Notes: a model not told the origin generated them from the sequence alone. 64,000 nucleotides of DNA from Mesorhizobium sp. SOD10 (GCA_000824805.1 CCNA01000034.1:992001-1056000); one strand, 5' to 3'; shown: positions 8,402 to 16,685, counted from the stretch's first letter. Numbers and translations: made by a program.

Positions 8402-8967
8402 TCGAACATGCCCGGCGAAGCGCCGGGCGTCAGGCCTGTTGTCGCCCCCGGATAGCTCGCCGCCGTGACGACGAAGAGCCCCGTCGGCGCGCCATGCAGC
8501 ACCACGTCACTTTCGAAGGTGAAGCCGCATTTCTCCAGCACACGGCGCGAGGCCGGATTTGCGGGCCGCGCCAAAGCGATCACGCGTTTCGTCTCCAAGG
8601 TTACGAATGCCGCGCGCAACGCTTCCATGACCAGTTCGCTGGCATAGCCGCGCCCCCAACTGTTGGGATGGAGGTGATACGAAAGGTTCACGCCTTGGAA
8701 TTCGTTCGAGACGGTGACGCCGCCGAAGCCGATCAGTCCGCCATCCGCCTCGACCGCCCAGCGGCCGAAACCGTGCCCGTCCCAGTGATCGAGATCGCGG
8801 GAAAGCCGAGCGGCGCTCTGCTGCGGCGAGTCGGGTGTCGGATCGGGGCGATGCGCGACCAGCTCGGGCCGGGAAAACAGATCGGCCAGAAAATCGAGAT
8901 CAGTCTGCCGCGGCTTTCGCAACAGCAATCGTTCGGTCCGCTGACGGGGAGGTAGTGGCCCACTCAT
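7942..8967 (-). CDS. GNAT family N-acetyltransferase with antisense run-on frame
   Basis: The first ~175 residues are a RimJ-like GNAT acetyltransferase: TERLLLRKPRQTDLDFL at 11-27, then the acetyl-CoA loop NSWGRGYASELV and the C-terminal NPASRRVLEKCGF motif. Normal members end soon after this. Here no stop occurs, and the frame continues to 7942, about 150 codons antisense to the 3' half of the MFS gene, with the Ser/Thr/Ala-rich composition of a shadow frame. In the +1 frame a TGA lies at 8432-8430, where a normal C-terminus would fall. Either the stop was lost by a small indel or the protein is abnormally long. The enzyme domain is sure, the 3' end is not. Confidence 0.7.
   Translation of the reverse strand: MSGPLPPRQRTERLLLRKPRQTDLDFLADLFSRPELVAHRPDPTPDSPQQSAARLSRDLDHWDGHGFGRWAVEADGGLIGFGGVTVSNEFQGVNLSYHLHPNSWGRGYASELVMEALRAAFVTLETKRVIALARPANPASRRVLEKCGFTFESDVVLHGAPTGLFVVTAASYPGATTGLTPGASPGMFDHSAGATASSRSTAQSFVASRHWPASTVANAIAPDATDTQNPFCGPKVSTIQPAAKEPSAMPIPMPVVTQVTPSVSIAAGTWRSIRPKAVMKVGEIATPLTKTASASVGTLSAKSSGKVVSAITVTAAASCRCSGALRLSAPTMMPSTKDPSA
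8410..8428. terminator. Hairpin between convergent MFS and GNAT genes
   Basis: GCCCGGC and GCCGGGC form a perfect 7-bp stem around a 5-base loop, 9 bases after the MFS stop. There is no T-run on either side, so it could be a weak or factor-assisted terminator or just an RNA-stabilising hairpin. Confidence 0.4.
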
Positions 8968-8999
8968 CCGCTATTCTCCGGCGAGTTTCGATCAGCCCG

Positions 9000-10100
9000 T
9001 CAGAGAATTTCCGTTTTGGCGATATGGATGCCGAACCCTTCGAGGCCGACATAGTGGCGCTCGCGCGAGGCGATCAGGTTGATCGAGGAAATGCCGAGAT
9101 CCCTGAGGATCTGGGCCCCAAGGCCGATCTCGCGCCATTCGTTCTCGCGGCGGCGCGCTTCCTCATGATCCTCGTGGTCACCGCTCTGCGGCCGCTTGCG
9201 TTCCTGATGGGCGACGCCGACCGAACCCTCGCGGAGATAGACGATGACGCCGCGCTTGCGCTCACCCATCGCCTTCATGATGCCGTCGAGCCGGTGGCTG
9301 GTGCCGAAGACGTCGGTGACGACATCTTCCGAATGCAGGCGCACCGGCACCTCCTCGCCGTCGCGGATGTCGCCGAAGACGACCGCGAGGTGGTGCATGG
9401 AATCCCAGGGCAGCGTGTAGGTGAAGGCCTGCGCCTTGCCGCCGGGCGTGTCGATGTCGGAGCAGGCGACGCGCTCGACCAGCGTTTCCTTGCGCTGGCG
9501 GTAGGCGATGAGGTCGGCGACCGAGACCTGCTTCAGCCCATGTTCCTCGGCGAAAGCCTGCACTTCCGGCCCGCGCTTGACCGTGCCGTCGTCGTTGACC
9601 AGTTCGGAGATGACGCCGACCGGCGGCAGGCCGGCAAGCTTGCAGAGATCGACCGCGGCCTCGGTGTGGCCGGAGCGCATCAAGACGCCGCCTTCGCGCG
9701 CGATCAGCGGGAAGATGTGGCCGGGCCGCACGAAATCCGACGGGCCGACATTGCCGTTGGCGAGGTTGCGAACGGTGAGCGTGCGGTCGTCGGCGGAAAT
9801 GCCGGTCGTGGTGCCATGCTTGAAGTCGACGCTGACGGTGAAGGCGGTGGTGTGGGCGGAATCATTGTCCGCCACCATCGGCGCGAGGTTCAGGCGCCTG
9901 GCATCCTCGCGCAGCATCGGCGTGCAGACGATGCCGGAGGTGTTGCGCACGATGAAGGCCATCTTCTCCGGCGTGCAATGCACGGCGGCGACGATCAGGT
10001 CGCCCTCGTTCTCGCGGCCGTCATCGTCCATGACGACGACGATCTCGCCGCGCTCGAAGGCGCGGATCGCTTCGACGATCTTCTTCTGGTCGTAAGGCAT
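9000..10100 (-). CDS. ribB: 3,4-dihydroxy-2-butanone 4-phosphate synthase with degenerate GTP cyclohydrolase II domain
   Basis: The enzyme converts ribulose 5-phosphate to 3,4-dihydroxy-2-butanone 4-phosphate and formate for riboflavin synthesis. The RibB domain (about residues 1-205) is intact, with the acidic metal loop DDDGRENEGD at 25-34 and the RSGHTEAA motif. The second half is homologous to GTP cyclohydrolase II but lacks the zinc-binding cysteines: the usual HSEC...CDCG reads HSEDVVTDVFGTSHRLDG. This split architecture (active RibB, inactive RibA-like tail) is known in proteobacteria, where a separate ribA is then needed. The length, 366 residues, fits. No FMN riboswitch is visible in the short leader. 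Confidence 0.93.
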   Translation of the reverse strand: MPYDQKKIVEAIRAFERGEIVVVMDDDGRENEGDLIVAAVHCTPEKMAFIVRNTSGIVCTPMLREDARRLNLAPMVADNDSAHTTAFTVSVDFKHGTTTGISADDRTLTVRNLANGNVGPSDFVRPGHIFPLIAREGGVLMRSGHTEAAVDLCKLAGLPPVGVISELVNDDGTVKRGPEVQAFAEEHGLKQVSVADLIAYRQRKETLVERVACSDIDTPGGKAQAFTYTLPWDSMHHLAVVFGDIRDGEEVPVRLHSEDVVTDVFGTSHRLDGIMKAMGERKRGVIVYLREGSVGVAHQERKRPQSGDHEDHEEARRRENEWREIGLGAQILRDLGISSINLIASRERHYVGLEGFGIHIAKTEIL

Positions 10101-10122
10101 GGGCGCGCTCGCTTTGCTCGCA

Positions 10123-10220
10123 AGGGAGTAGGGGAATAGGGCAGTAAGGGAGTAGGGGAAAGGAAAAAGTTTGGTGGCCCGCGGGCGGCGGCATTAACCT
10201 ACTCCCCTACTCCCTTCCCC
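10123..10220. repeat. GGGAGTA/GGCAGTA-type repeats with inverted copy
   Basis: Between ribB and aroC lie two direct copies of AAGGGAGTAGGGGAA (starting near 10122 and 10147) separated by TAGGGCAGT, and after a 30-base spacer an inverted copy CCTACTCCCCTACTCCCTT (10198-10216). The whole can fold as a long imperfect hairpin. The GGCAGTA element is the same unit that forms the 12-copy array at 22430-22513. Confidence 0.7.
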
Positions 10221-11308
10221 GTCTGTCCTCTGTGCCGCAGATAATGATCGGCGATCGCACAGGCAACCATGGCCTCGCCGATCGGGACGGCGCGGATGCC
10301 GACGCACGGGTCGTGGCGGCCCTTGGTCATCACTTCGACATCCTTGCCGTCCTTGTCGATCGACTGGCGCGGGGTCAGGATGGAGGAGGTCGGCTTGACG
10401 GCGAAGCGGGCGACGATCGGCTGTCCGGTCGAGATGCCGCCGAGGATGCCGCCGGCATTGTTGGACAGGAATACCGGCTTGCCGTCATTGCCCATGCGCA
10501 TCTCATCGGCGTTCTGTTCGCCGGTGATGCGGGCCGCCTCGAAGCCGTTGCCGATCTCGACGCCCTTGACGGCGTTGATCGACATCAGGCCCGACGCGAT
10601 ATCCTGGTCGAGCTTGGCGTAGATCGGCGCGCCGAGACCCGCCGGCACGCCGTCGGCGACGATCTCGATCACCGCGCCGACCGAGGAACCGGCCTTGCGG
10701 ATGCCGTCGAGATAGGCGGTGAAGACCGGAACGGAAGCCGGATCGGGGGTGAAGAACGGGTTTTCGGCGTCGCCGACGAAATTCCAGTTCCAGTTGGTGC
10801 GGTCGATCGATTTCTCGCCCATCGAGACCAGCGCGCCACGCACCGTCAGGCCGGGCACAACCTTGCGCGCCAACGCGCCGGCCGCCACACGTGCCGCCGT
10901 CTCGCGCGCCGAGGAGCGGCCGCCGCCGCGATGGTCGCGCAGGCCATATTTGACGTCATAGGTGTAGTCGGCATGGCCCGGCCGGTACTGGCGGGCGATC
11001 TCGCCGTAATCCTTGGAACGCTGGTCGACATTCTCGATCAGCATCGACACCGGCGTTCCGGTGGTGATCATCGTCTCGCCGTCCTCGTCGAGGATGAAGC
11101 CGGACAGGATCTTGACCTCGTCGGGCTCGCGGCGCTGGGTGACGAAGCGCGACTGTCCGGGGCGGCGGCGGTCGAGCTCGGCCTGGATGTCCTCGCGCCT
11201 GAAGCGGATGCCGGGCGGGCAGCCGTCGACGACGCAGCCGAGCGCCGCGCCGTGGCTTTCACCCCAGGTGGTGACGCGGAAGAGATGGCCGAATGTGTTG
11301 TGCGACAT
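10199..11308 (-). CDS. aroC: Chorismate synthase
   Basis: AroC converts 5-enolpyruvylshikimate 3-phosphate to chorismate with reduced FMN, the last common step of aromatic amino-acid synthesis. The 369-residue protein shows all family signatures: GESHGAALGCVVDGCPPG near 15-32, the basic RPGHADYTYDVKYG, GGGRSSARET at about 130-139, and the C-terminal RHDPCVGIRAVPIGEAM. The length matches the bacterial family. Its 3' end abuts the inverted repeats that precede ribB, 98 bases upstream of that gene, so the two flavin-linked genes may share transcription. Confidence 0.98.
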   Translation of the reverse strand: MSHNTFGHLFRVTTWGESHGAALGCVVDGCPPGIRFRREDIQAELDRRRPGQSRFVTQRREPDEVKILSGFILDEDGETMITTGTPVSMLIENVDQRSKDYGEIARQYRPGHADYTYDVKYGLRDHRGGGRSSARETAARVAAGALARKVVPGLTVRGALVSMGEKSIDRTNWNWNFVGDAENPFFTPDPASVPVFTAYLDGIRKAGSSVGAVIEIVADGVPAGLGAPIYAKLDQDIASGLMSINAVKGVEIGNGFEAARITGEQNADEMRMGNDGKPVFLSNNAGGILGGISTGQPIVARFAVKPTSSILTPRQSIDKDGKDVEVMTKGRHDPCVGIRAVPIGEAMVACAIADHYLRHRGQTGKGVGE

Positions 11309-11514
11309 GCGAATACGCCCTGCCCCGGTGAGGGAACCCGGTTTAAGGCTGCCTTCTATTGGCGTTTTCCACAGTGGTCAAACGGTGATCGGATGCATCA
11401 AACTGTGATCTGGCGGATTTAGTTTTGACACATTCGGTTGGTTTCTGCTCTCTTCCCAACCGCCGTTGAGGACCCGCCGCTGACGAACCGGCGCAATGAC
11501 CAAAGAGGACGACG

Positions 11515-11778
11515 ATGCGTACCCTGATTGGCGCCGCCTGCGCCATGCTGCTGATTTCCACCGCCGCCGCGTTCGCCGGCCAGACCGAAGGCCTGATCAA
11601 GAAGGTCGACAAGGACACGCTGACGCTGACGCTGGACGACGGCAAGGCCTACAAGCTCAACGCCGAGACCGATATCGACTCGCTGAAGCCCGGCATGGAC
11701 ATCGTCATCGCCTATGACGTGACAAATGGCGAGAATGTCGTGACGGACATGCAATTGCCCGACAGCGACCAAAATTAA
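11515..11778 (+). CDS. DUF1344 domain-containing exported protein
   Basis: An 87-residue protein with a clear signal peptide (MRTLIGAACAMLLISTAAAFA, cleavage after AFA near residue 21) and a small beta-rich mature domain, QTEGLIKKVDKDTLTLTLDDGKAYKLN, typical of DUF1344. The family is common in Rhizobiales and its function is unknown; the protein is presumably periplasmic. An AGAGGACGACG ribosome site precedes the ATG. It stands alone between aroC (divergent) and the histidine phosphatase (convergent). Confidence 0.85.
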   Translation: MRTLIGAACAMLLISTAAAFAGQTEGLIKKVDKDTLTLTLDDGKAYKLNAETDIDSLKPGMDIVIAYDVTNGENVVTDMQLPDSDQN

Positions 11779-11806
11779 TTTTCCAGCCACGCGCTGGAAC
11801 GCTTAA

Positions 11807-11870
11807 GCTTCGTCATTCCAGGGCGACGCAAGGAGCGCAGCGACGCGCGCAGACCCTGGAATGACGAAGC
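11807..11870. repeat. Dispersed palindromic repeat, family A copy 1
   Basis: Perfect 17-bp inverted arms (GCTTCGTCATTCCAGGG at 11807-11823 and its complement at 11854-11870) enclose a GCAAGGAGCGCAGCGACGCGCGCAG core. The same ~55-bp unit, inverted, forms one end of the larger element at 55743-55937, and a related piece lies at 20669-20753. Confidence 0.85.
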
Positions 11871-11876
11871 TAACCT

Positions 11877-12464
11877 TCAAAGCCACTCCAAACTCCGGCC
11901 CTCCAGCCGCAGCAGGCGGTCCTGCGGGACGTCGAGGCTGGCGGCCTCCTGCTTGGAAATGCCGGTGACGAGGCGGAAGAAGCAGCGGATGACGCCGCCA
12001 TGGGTGACGCAGACGGTCGGCTGGCGCAGCGCGTCGAACCACGGCTTTATCCGCTCGAGCAGCATTTCGTAGCTTTCGGCGCCCTCGCCGGGCGGCTGGA
12101 AATCCCACTTGGCGTGGCGGCGGCCGTCGGTTGAACCGGGGGCGCGTTCCTCGAGCTCGGCGAAGGTGAAGCCCTGCCAATCGCCGAAACTTATCTCCAC
12201 CAGGCGCGCATCGGTTCGGTAGGCGAAAGGGTCAAGCCCCATCGCCTCGCGCATCAGCTCCATCGTCTCGCGCGTGCGCCGCATCGGGCTGGCGACAAAA
12301 TCGAAACCGTCGGCCTTGCCGATGAGTTCGGCCAGCCGTCGGCCGTTGCGCCTCGCCTGCTCGCGGCCAAACGCATTCATGTCCGTGTCGGCCTGGCCCT
12401 GCAGGCGATGCTCGGCATTCCACTCGGTCTGGCCGTGGCGCGCGATGTAGACGAGCGGGTACAT
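11877..12464 (-). CDS. Histidine phosphatase family protein
   Basis: A 195-residue phosphoglycerate-mutase-like phosphatase. The phospho-acceptor motif is ARHGQTEWN (residues 8-16), the arginine-containing SPMRRTRETMEL follows near 59-70, a catalytic Glu lies in ARLVEISFGDWQG, and the second His is in CVTHGGVIR. Such enzymes act on sugar phosphates, phosphoglycerate or nucleotide-loop precursors, and the substrate cannot be assigned. It is immediately downstream of fabI on the same strand (55 bases), probably cotranscribed. Confidence 0.9.
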   Translation of the reverse strand: MYPLVYIARHGQTEWNAEHRLQGQADTDMNAFGREQARRNGRRLAELIGKADGFDFVASPMRRTRETMELMREAMGLDPFAYRTDARLVEISFGDWQGFTFAELEERAPGSTDGRRHAKWDFQPPGEGAESYEMLLERIKPWFDALRQPTVCVTHGGVIRCFFRLVTGISKQEAASLDVPQDRLLRLEGRSLEWL

Positions 12465-12519
12465 CAGATCTTCCGGAGGTCGGGCGAGGGCCTGGACGGA
12501 GGATAAGGGGAGGAGAGGA

Positions 12520-13338
12520 CTATTCCTTGACGGTCGAGATATCCGGCGCGTCGACGGCTTTCATGCCGACGACATGATAGCCGGAATCGACGTGATGGAC
12601 CTCGCCGGTCACGCCGCGCGACAGGTCCGACAGGAAGTAGACGCCGGAATCGCCGACCTCTTCCTGGGTGACCGTCTGCTTCAGCGGCGCGTTGTACTCG
12701 TTCCATTTCAGGATGTAGCGGAAGTCGCCGATGCCGGAGGCGGCGAGCGTCTTGATCGGGCCGGCGGAGATCGCGTTGACACGGATCTTCCTGGCGCCGA
12801 GGTCGACGGCCAGATAGCGCACGCTGGCCTCGAGCGCCGCCTTGGCGACGCCCATGACGTTGTAATGCGGCATCACCTTCTCGGCGCCGTAATAGGTCAG
12901 CGTCAACAGCGAGCCGCCTTCGCTCATCAGCGGCTCGGCGCGCTTGGCGATGGTGGTGAAGGAAAACACCGAGATGTCCATGGTGCGCAGGAAATTGTCG
13001 CGCGTCGTCTCGACATAGCGGCCGGTGAGTTCATCCTTGTCGGAGAAGGCGATGGCATGGACGAGGAAGTCGAGCTTGCCCCAATGCTTGGCGATGTCGG
13101 CGAAAACGGCGTCGAGGCTTTCCGGATCGGTCACGTCGCAATGGCCCGCGACATGCGCGTTGAGCTCCGCCGCGAGAGGCTCGACGCGCTTCTTGAAGGC
13201 CTCGCCCTGATAGGTCAGGGCGATTTCGGCGCCGTGATCGACGCAAGCCTTGGCGATGCCGAAAGCGATCGACCGATTGTTGGCGACACCCAGGATCAGG
13301 CCCCGCTTACCGGCCATCAGGCCCTGTCCACCTGCCAT
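12520..13338 (-). CDS. fabI: Enoyl-[acyl-carrier-protein] reductase (NADH)
   Basis: FabI reduces trans-2-enoyl-ACP in each cycle of fatty-acid elongation and is the triclosan target. The 272-residue protein has the modified Rossmann start GLILGVANNRSIAFGIA (13-29) and the catalytic Tyr-x6-Lys (Tyr159, Lys166 in HYNVMGVAKAALE). ATG at 13338 was chosen because the family begins about 10 residues before the Rossmann strand; the frame is open 36 more codons, Cys-rich and unlike FabI. Rhizobia usually carry two fabI copies, and this one is next to a dnaJ-like gene. Confidence 0.95.
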   Translation of the reverse strand: MAGGQGLMAGKRGLILGVANNRSIAFGIAKACVDHGAEIALTYQGEAFKKRVEPLAAELNAHVAGHCDVTDPESLDAVFADIAKHWGKLDFLVHAIAFSDKDELTGRYVETTRDNFLRTMDISVFSFTTIAKRAEPLMSEGGSLLTLTYYGAEKVMPHYNVMGVAKAALEASVRYLAVDLGARKIRVNAISAGPIKTLAASGIGDFRYILKWNEYNAPLKQTVTQEEVGDSGVYFLSDLSRGVTGEVHHVDSGYHVVGMKAVDAPDISTVKE

Positions 13339-13446
13339 GTGCAAGCTCTCCGCAAGAGTATCTGCTTTGTGGAGAGCCCTATCGCACAGGCACAAAGCCC
13401 CTTCAAGCGCCCAAAAGACACTGTAACAGGAACAAAATTCCCGCAA

Positions 13447-14370
13447 TCAGCCTTTTCGGCGGCGCATCAGGGCCTCAAGCTCGGCATCGCCGCCTTCCGG
13501 CAGCATCAACCGCACATGGGCATAGAGATCGCCATGACCGCCGGCCTTTTCCGGCAGGCCCCTGCCCTTGATGCGCAGCACCTTGTCAGAGCTCGACCAT
13601 GCCGGAACGTTGACCGCGAGCTTGCCGGTCGGCGTCTCGACCGCCACTTTGGCGCCGAGCACGGCATCGGCCAGATCGACGGGCAGATCGACATGCAGGT
13701 CGCGCCCTTCGATGCGATAGCGCGGATGGCGGCGGATATGGATCTTGACCAGCGCGTCGCCCGGCTGGCCCGGACCCTGCTCGCCCTGGCCCTTCAGGCG
13801 GATCGTCTGGCCGTCTTCGACATAGGCCGGCAGCTTGACCGCCACCTTGCGGCCGTCGGGGAACATCGCCGTCACCTTATCAGCGGTGGCCGCCTCCTCG
13901 ACGCTAATGTCCATGGTGACGTTGAGATCGGCCGCCTGGATCGGCTGGCGGCGGTCGCCCCGGCCGCCGCGGGCGCCGGAAAAGGCTTCGCCGAAGATCT
14001 GGCTGAAGATGTCGCTGTTGCCGTCGAACGGATCGCCGCCCGGGCGCCCGGTGCGGAATTCGAAATGCGCGCCGCCCGGGCCCTGCTGACGGCGGAAACC
14101 CGCGAACGGGTCGCCACCGGCCGCGCCCTCGAAACCCTGAAATTTCGGCTTGCCGTCGGCGTCGATCTCGCCGCGATCATAGGCGGCGCGCGTCTTCTCG
14201 TCGCCGACGATCTCGTAAGCCTGGTTGGCGGCGGCAAAACGGTCCTTCGCCTTGGGATCATTCGGATTCTGGTCCGGATGATATTTCTTGGCGAGCTTGC
14301 GGTAAGCCGATTTTATGTCCTTGGCCGATGCGTTCTTGGCAACGCCCAGCACCTCATAGGGGTCGCGCAT
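13447..14370 (-). CDS. DnaJ C-terminal domain co-chaperone (CbpA-type)
   Basis: A 307-residue J-domain protein. The J domain spans residues 2-70 with the HPD tripeptide at 31-33, followed by a Gly/Phe/Arg-rich linker (GGDPFAGFRRQQGPGG, SGARGGRGDRR) and two beta-barrel client-binding domains. The Cys-rich zinc finger of true DnaJ is absent, so this is a CbpA/DjlA-like type II Hsp40 that stimulates DnaK. The MRDPYEVLGV start at 14370 is the normal family start; five extra codons are open upstream. It precedes fabI by 108 bases. Confidence 0.93.
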   Translation of the reverse strand: MRDPYEVLGVAKNASAKDIKSAYRKLAKKYHPDQNPNDPKAKDRFAAANQAYEIVGDEKTRAAYDRGEIDADGKPKFQGFEGAAGGDPFAGFRRQQGPGGAHFEFRTGRPGGDPFDGNSDIFSQIFGEAFSGARGGRGDRRQPIQAADLNVTMDISVEEAATADKVTAMFPDGRKVAVKLPAYVEDGQTIRLKGQGEQGPGQPGDALVKIHIRRHPRYRIEGRDLHVDLPVDLADAVLGAKVAVETPTGKLAVNVPAWSSSDKVLRIKGRGLPEKAGGHGDLYAHVRLMLPEGGDAELEALMRRRKG

Positions 14371-14485
14371 GCTTCCTGCCTGCAAGAGAGAATGGATTTG
14401 TAGTCGCCCCCTATATGCGCTCGCATAGGAAGAAATTCCAGTGGCGCAAGGGCAATTCGCGCGCGAAATTCAAAGCGTCTTGAAT

Positions 14486-14950
14486 TCAGAGCGCCTTGAA
14501 TTCCTGCATGCGCCAGCCGCCGGCGCCGGCGAGGCAGAGCTCGCCCTTGTAGAGGGCAACGCCGTCGAAGCTCTCGCGCGTGGCGCTGAAACGGCGGCAG
14601 GTCAGGCCGCCATCCTTCAGTTCCACCAGTTCGGTGATCGCGCCGCGCGAGCCGGTGCCGGCATTGGCCCATGGCACCGGCTGGCCGCCGAGTTCCTTGA
14701 TGTCGGCGGAGGAAACGGCGTTGCCGATGGTGGTCTGGTCGGAGTCCTTGTCGGCGGCCGCCGGAGCGGCAGGCGAGGACGGCGTGCTGGAGGTGACGAT
14801 CGAGCGGTCGACATCGACCTTTTCCAGGCTGAAGCCGCCGGCGCCGCAGCCGGCAAGGGAAAGGGCCGCCGTCACGACCATAGCCTTGACGCTGGCCGAA
14901 GCGATAACGCCCCATTGCCTGCTGTCAAAAGCTTGCGCGATACGCAACAA
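14486..14950 (-). CDS. Putative outer-membrane lipoprotein, RT0821/Lpp0805-like surface protein
   Basis: A 154-residue lipoprotein. The lipobox LSLAGC is followed by GAGGFSLEKVDVDRS and a Ser/Pro/Ala-rich linker; the C-terminal part (LTCRRFSATRESFDGVALYKGELCLAGAGGWRMQEF) has the two cysteines and the general form of the RT0821/Lpp0805 surface-protein family. The start is unusual: TTG at 14950, chosen because GGGAGGAG lies 8 bases upstream. The internal ATG at 14881 would leave no positively charged n-region before the lipobox. The gene is divergent from pdxH with 40 bases between starts. Function unknown. Confidence 0.72.
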   Translation of the reverse strand: MLRIAQAFDSRQWGVIASASVKAMVVTAALSLAGCGAGGFSLEKVDVDRSIVTSSTPSSPAAPAAADKDSDQTTIGNAVSSADIKELGGQPVPWANAGTGSRGAITELVELKDGGLTCRRFSATRESFDGVALYKGELCLAGAGGWRMQEFKAL

Positions 14951-14990
14951 TCGGCGAACTCCTCCCGCAACGGTAAAAATTCGGAAAACT

Positions 14991-15608
14991 ATGAACGAAA
15001 CTGAGTTAACAAGCGGTGACTTCACCGATGCCGGGGAGCCGTTCCGGCTCTTTGCCGCATGGCTGGAGGATGCCGGCAAAAGCGAGCCCAACGATCCCAA
15101 CGGCGTGGCGCTGGCGACCGTCGACGCCGACGGCATGCCGGATGTGCGGATGGTGCTGCTCAAGGGGTTCGACGAAAAGGGGTTTGTCTTCTACACGAAC
15201 TTCGAGAGCGCCAAGGGCCGAGAGATTCTTGGCAGCATGAAGGCGGCGATGTGCTTCCACTGGAAATCGCTGCGCCGCCAGGTGCGGGTGCGCGGGCCGG
15301 TGGAGATCGTCAGCGACGCGGAGGCCGACGCCTATTATGCGACGAGGCCGCGCGGCAGCCGCATCGGCGCCTGGGCCTCGAAGCAATCGCGGCCGCTGGA
15401 GAGCCGCTTCGCGCTGGAGAAGGCGGTGGCGGAGTACACGGCGCGCTACGCCATCGGCGACATCCCGCGGCCGAAATACTGGTCGGGCTTCCGCATCCTG
15501 CCGCAGACGATCGAGTTCTGGCACGACAGGCCTTTCCGGCTGCATGACCGCGTTGTCTTTTCACGCAACGCCGAGGGCGGATGGGACAAGACGCGGCTCT
15601 ATCCCTGA
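14991..15608 (+). CDS. pdxH: Pyridoxamine 5'-phosphate oxidase
   Basis: PdxH oxidises pyridoxamine or pyridoxine 5'-phosphate to pyridoxal 5'-phosphate using FMN. The 205-residue protein shows NGVALATVDADGMPDVRMVLLKG (residues 36-58, FMN binding), the FYTNFESAKGREI motif and the C-terminal FRILPQTIEFWHDRPFRLHDR signature. ATG at 14991 gives the usual length; the frame is open far upstream but runs antisense to the lipoprotein. It is divergent from that lipoprotein gene. Confidence 0.97.
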   Translation: MNETELTSGDFTDAGEPFRLFAAWLEDAGKSEPNDPNGVALATVDADGMPDVRMVLLKGFDEKGFVFYTNFESAKGREILGSMKAAMCFHWKSLRRQVRVRGPVEIVSDAEADAYYATRPRGSRIGAWASKQSRPLESRFALEKAVAEYTARYAIGDIPRPKYWSGFRILPQTIEFWHDRPFRLHDRVVFSRNAEGGWDKTRLYP

Positions 15609-15625
15609 GGTAACGCGGCGCTGCC

Positions 15626-16660
15626 CTACAGCCCTGCCGCCGTCTGCGGCAGGTTGAAAGGGGTGATGACCTGGATGTTGGCCATGCCGGAGACAGGCGA
15701 TTTCGGCAGCAATCCGTGGGCGCGCATGATGTGCAGGCATGCGTTTCGCATGTCCTGGCCAAGATCGTGATGCAGCACGGCGCTGATGCGGCCGGCGCGC
15801 AGGAGCTCGAGATTGTCGGCGTCGAGGTCGTGACCGACGAAAGCGCGGCAGGGGCGGCCGAGCGAGGCGAAAGCATCGACGACCGCCCGGTTGCCGCCTC
15901 CGATCGAATAGACGCCGGCAATGTCGGCATGCTCCTGCAAGGCCGCGCGTGCGAGCATACCGGTGTTGCGGTCGAGGCCGTGGCCTTCGCTGACCTCGAC
16001 GATGCCAAGCGCAGGATAGCGTTCGCGAAGCGCTTGCCTGAAACCCATCTCGCGCTCTTCCTCGCCGCGGAAACGGTTGCTGCTGATGGTCACGAGAATG
16101 CGTGCCGGACCGTCGCCGAGCCATTCGCCGAGAAGATAGGCCGCAGTCTCGCCGGCCGCCCGGTTGTCCATGCCGACATAGGCCGAGCGGCCGGTATCGG
16201 GAAGATCCGTCACCAGCGTGACGACGGGGACCCCGGCGCCGACGAGCCGTGCGGTCGCGCCCCTCACCTCCGCGACATCGGGAGCCTTGAGGAACACGCC
16301 GTTGCTGCCGCGGCGCTGCAGCGCTTCGATGATCGCCACCGTATCGCCTACTCCGCGCGTCTCCGCGAAATGATACCGGGCACGAAATATCACCGGCTGC
16401 AGCGACGGCATCGCCTGTTCCAAGCCCCGACGAACCGCCTCGCTGAAGCGCGACGGAGCCTCCATGACGACATCAAGGACGAATTTGCGGCCGGAAAGGC
16501 CGATCTGCTCGCGCTGCTTTTCGAGTTCGCCGATGGCCTGCCTGACGCGGCGGATGGTGTGCTCGCGAACACCCGGCCTTTCGTTGAGGACGCGATCGAC
16601 GGTCGCGAGGCTGAGCCCAGCCTGGAGGGCGATATCCTTGAGGAGAAAAGAGCGGGACAT
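15626..16660 (-). CDS. LacI family transcriptional regulator
   Basis: A 344-residue LacI/GalR-type regulator: helix-turn-helix LLKDIALQAGLSLATVDRVLNERPGV at residues 6-31, then a periplasmic-binding-protein-like effector domain with ISSNRFRGEEEREMGFR and VYSIGGGNRAVVDAFA in its cores. The HTH variant with ATVDRVLN (instead of ATVSRVLN) is typical of the subgroup that controls sugar or inositol-like catabolism in rhizobia. It is divergent from a PhyH dioxygenase and likely controls it. The effector is unknown. Confidence 0.92.
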   Translation of the reverse strand: MSRSFLLKDIALQAGLSLATVDRVLNERPGVREHTIRRVRQAIGELEKQREQIGLSGRKFVLDVVMEAPSRFSEAVRRGLEQAMPSLQPVIFRARYHFAETRGVGDTVAIIEALQRRGSNGVFLKAPDVAEVRGATARLVGAGVPVVTLVTDLPDTGRSAYVGMDNRAAGETAAYLLGEWLGDGPARILVTISSNRFRGEEEREMGFRQALRERYPALGIVEVSEGHGLDRNTGMLARAALQEHADIAGVYSIGGGNRAVVDAFASLGRPCRAFVGHDLDADNLELLRAGRISAVLHHDLGQDMRNACLHIMRAHGLLPKSPVSGMANIQVITPFNLPQTAAGL

Positions 16661-16664
16661 CTTC

Positions 16665-16685
16665 TGAGGTGTTTTTGAGGTGTTT
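16665..16685. promoter_or_regulatory. Direct repeat TGAGGTGTTT next to lacI start (candidate operator)
   Basis: TGAGGTGTTT occurs twice, at 16665-16674 and 16676-16685, an 11-base period close to one DNA turn, only 4 bases before the regulator's ATG in the divergent lacI/PhyH region. It may be an operator; LacI sites are usually palindromic, so the link is weak. Confidence 0.3.

Noticed and set aside
10101..10198. FMN riboswitch before ribB
   Set aside because: The 98-bp gap is too short and lacks the conserved RFN elements; it contains repeats instead.
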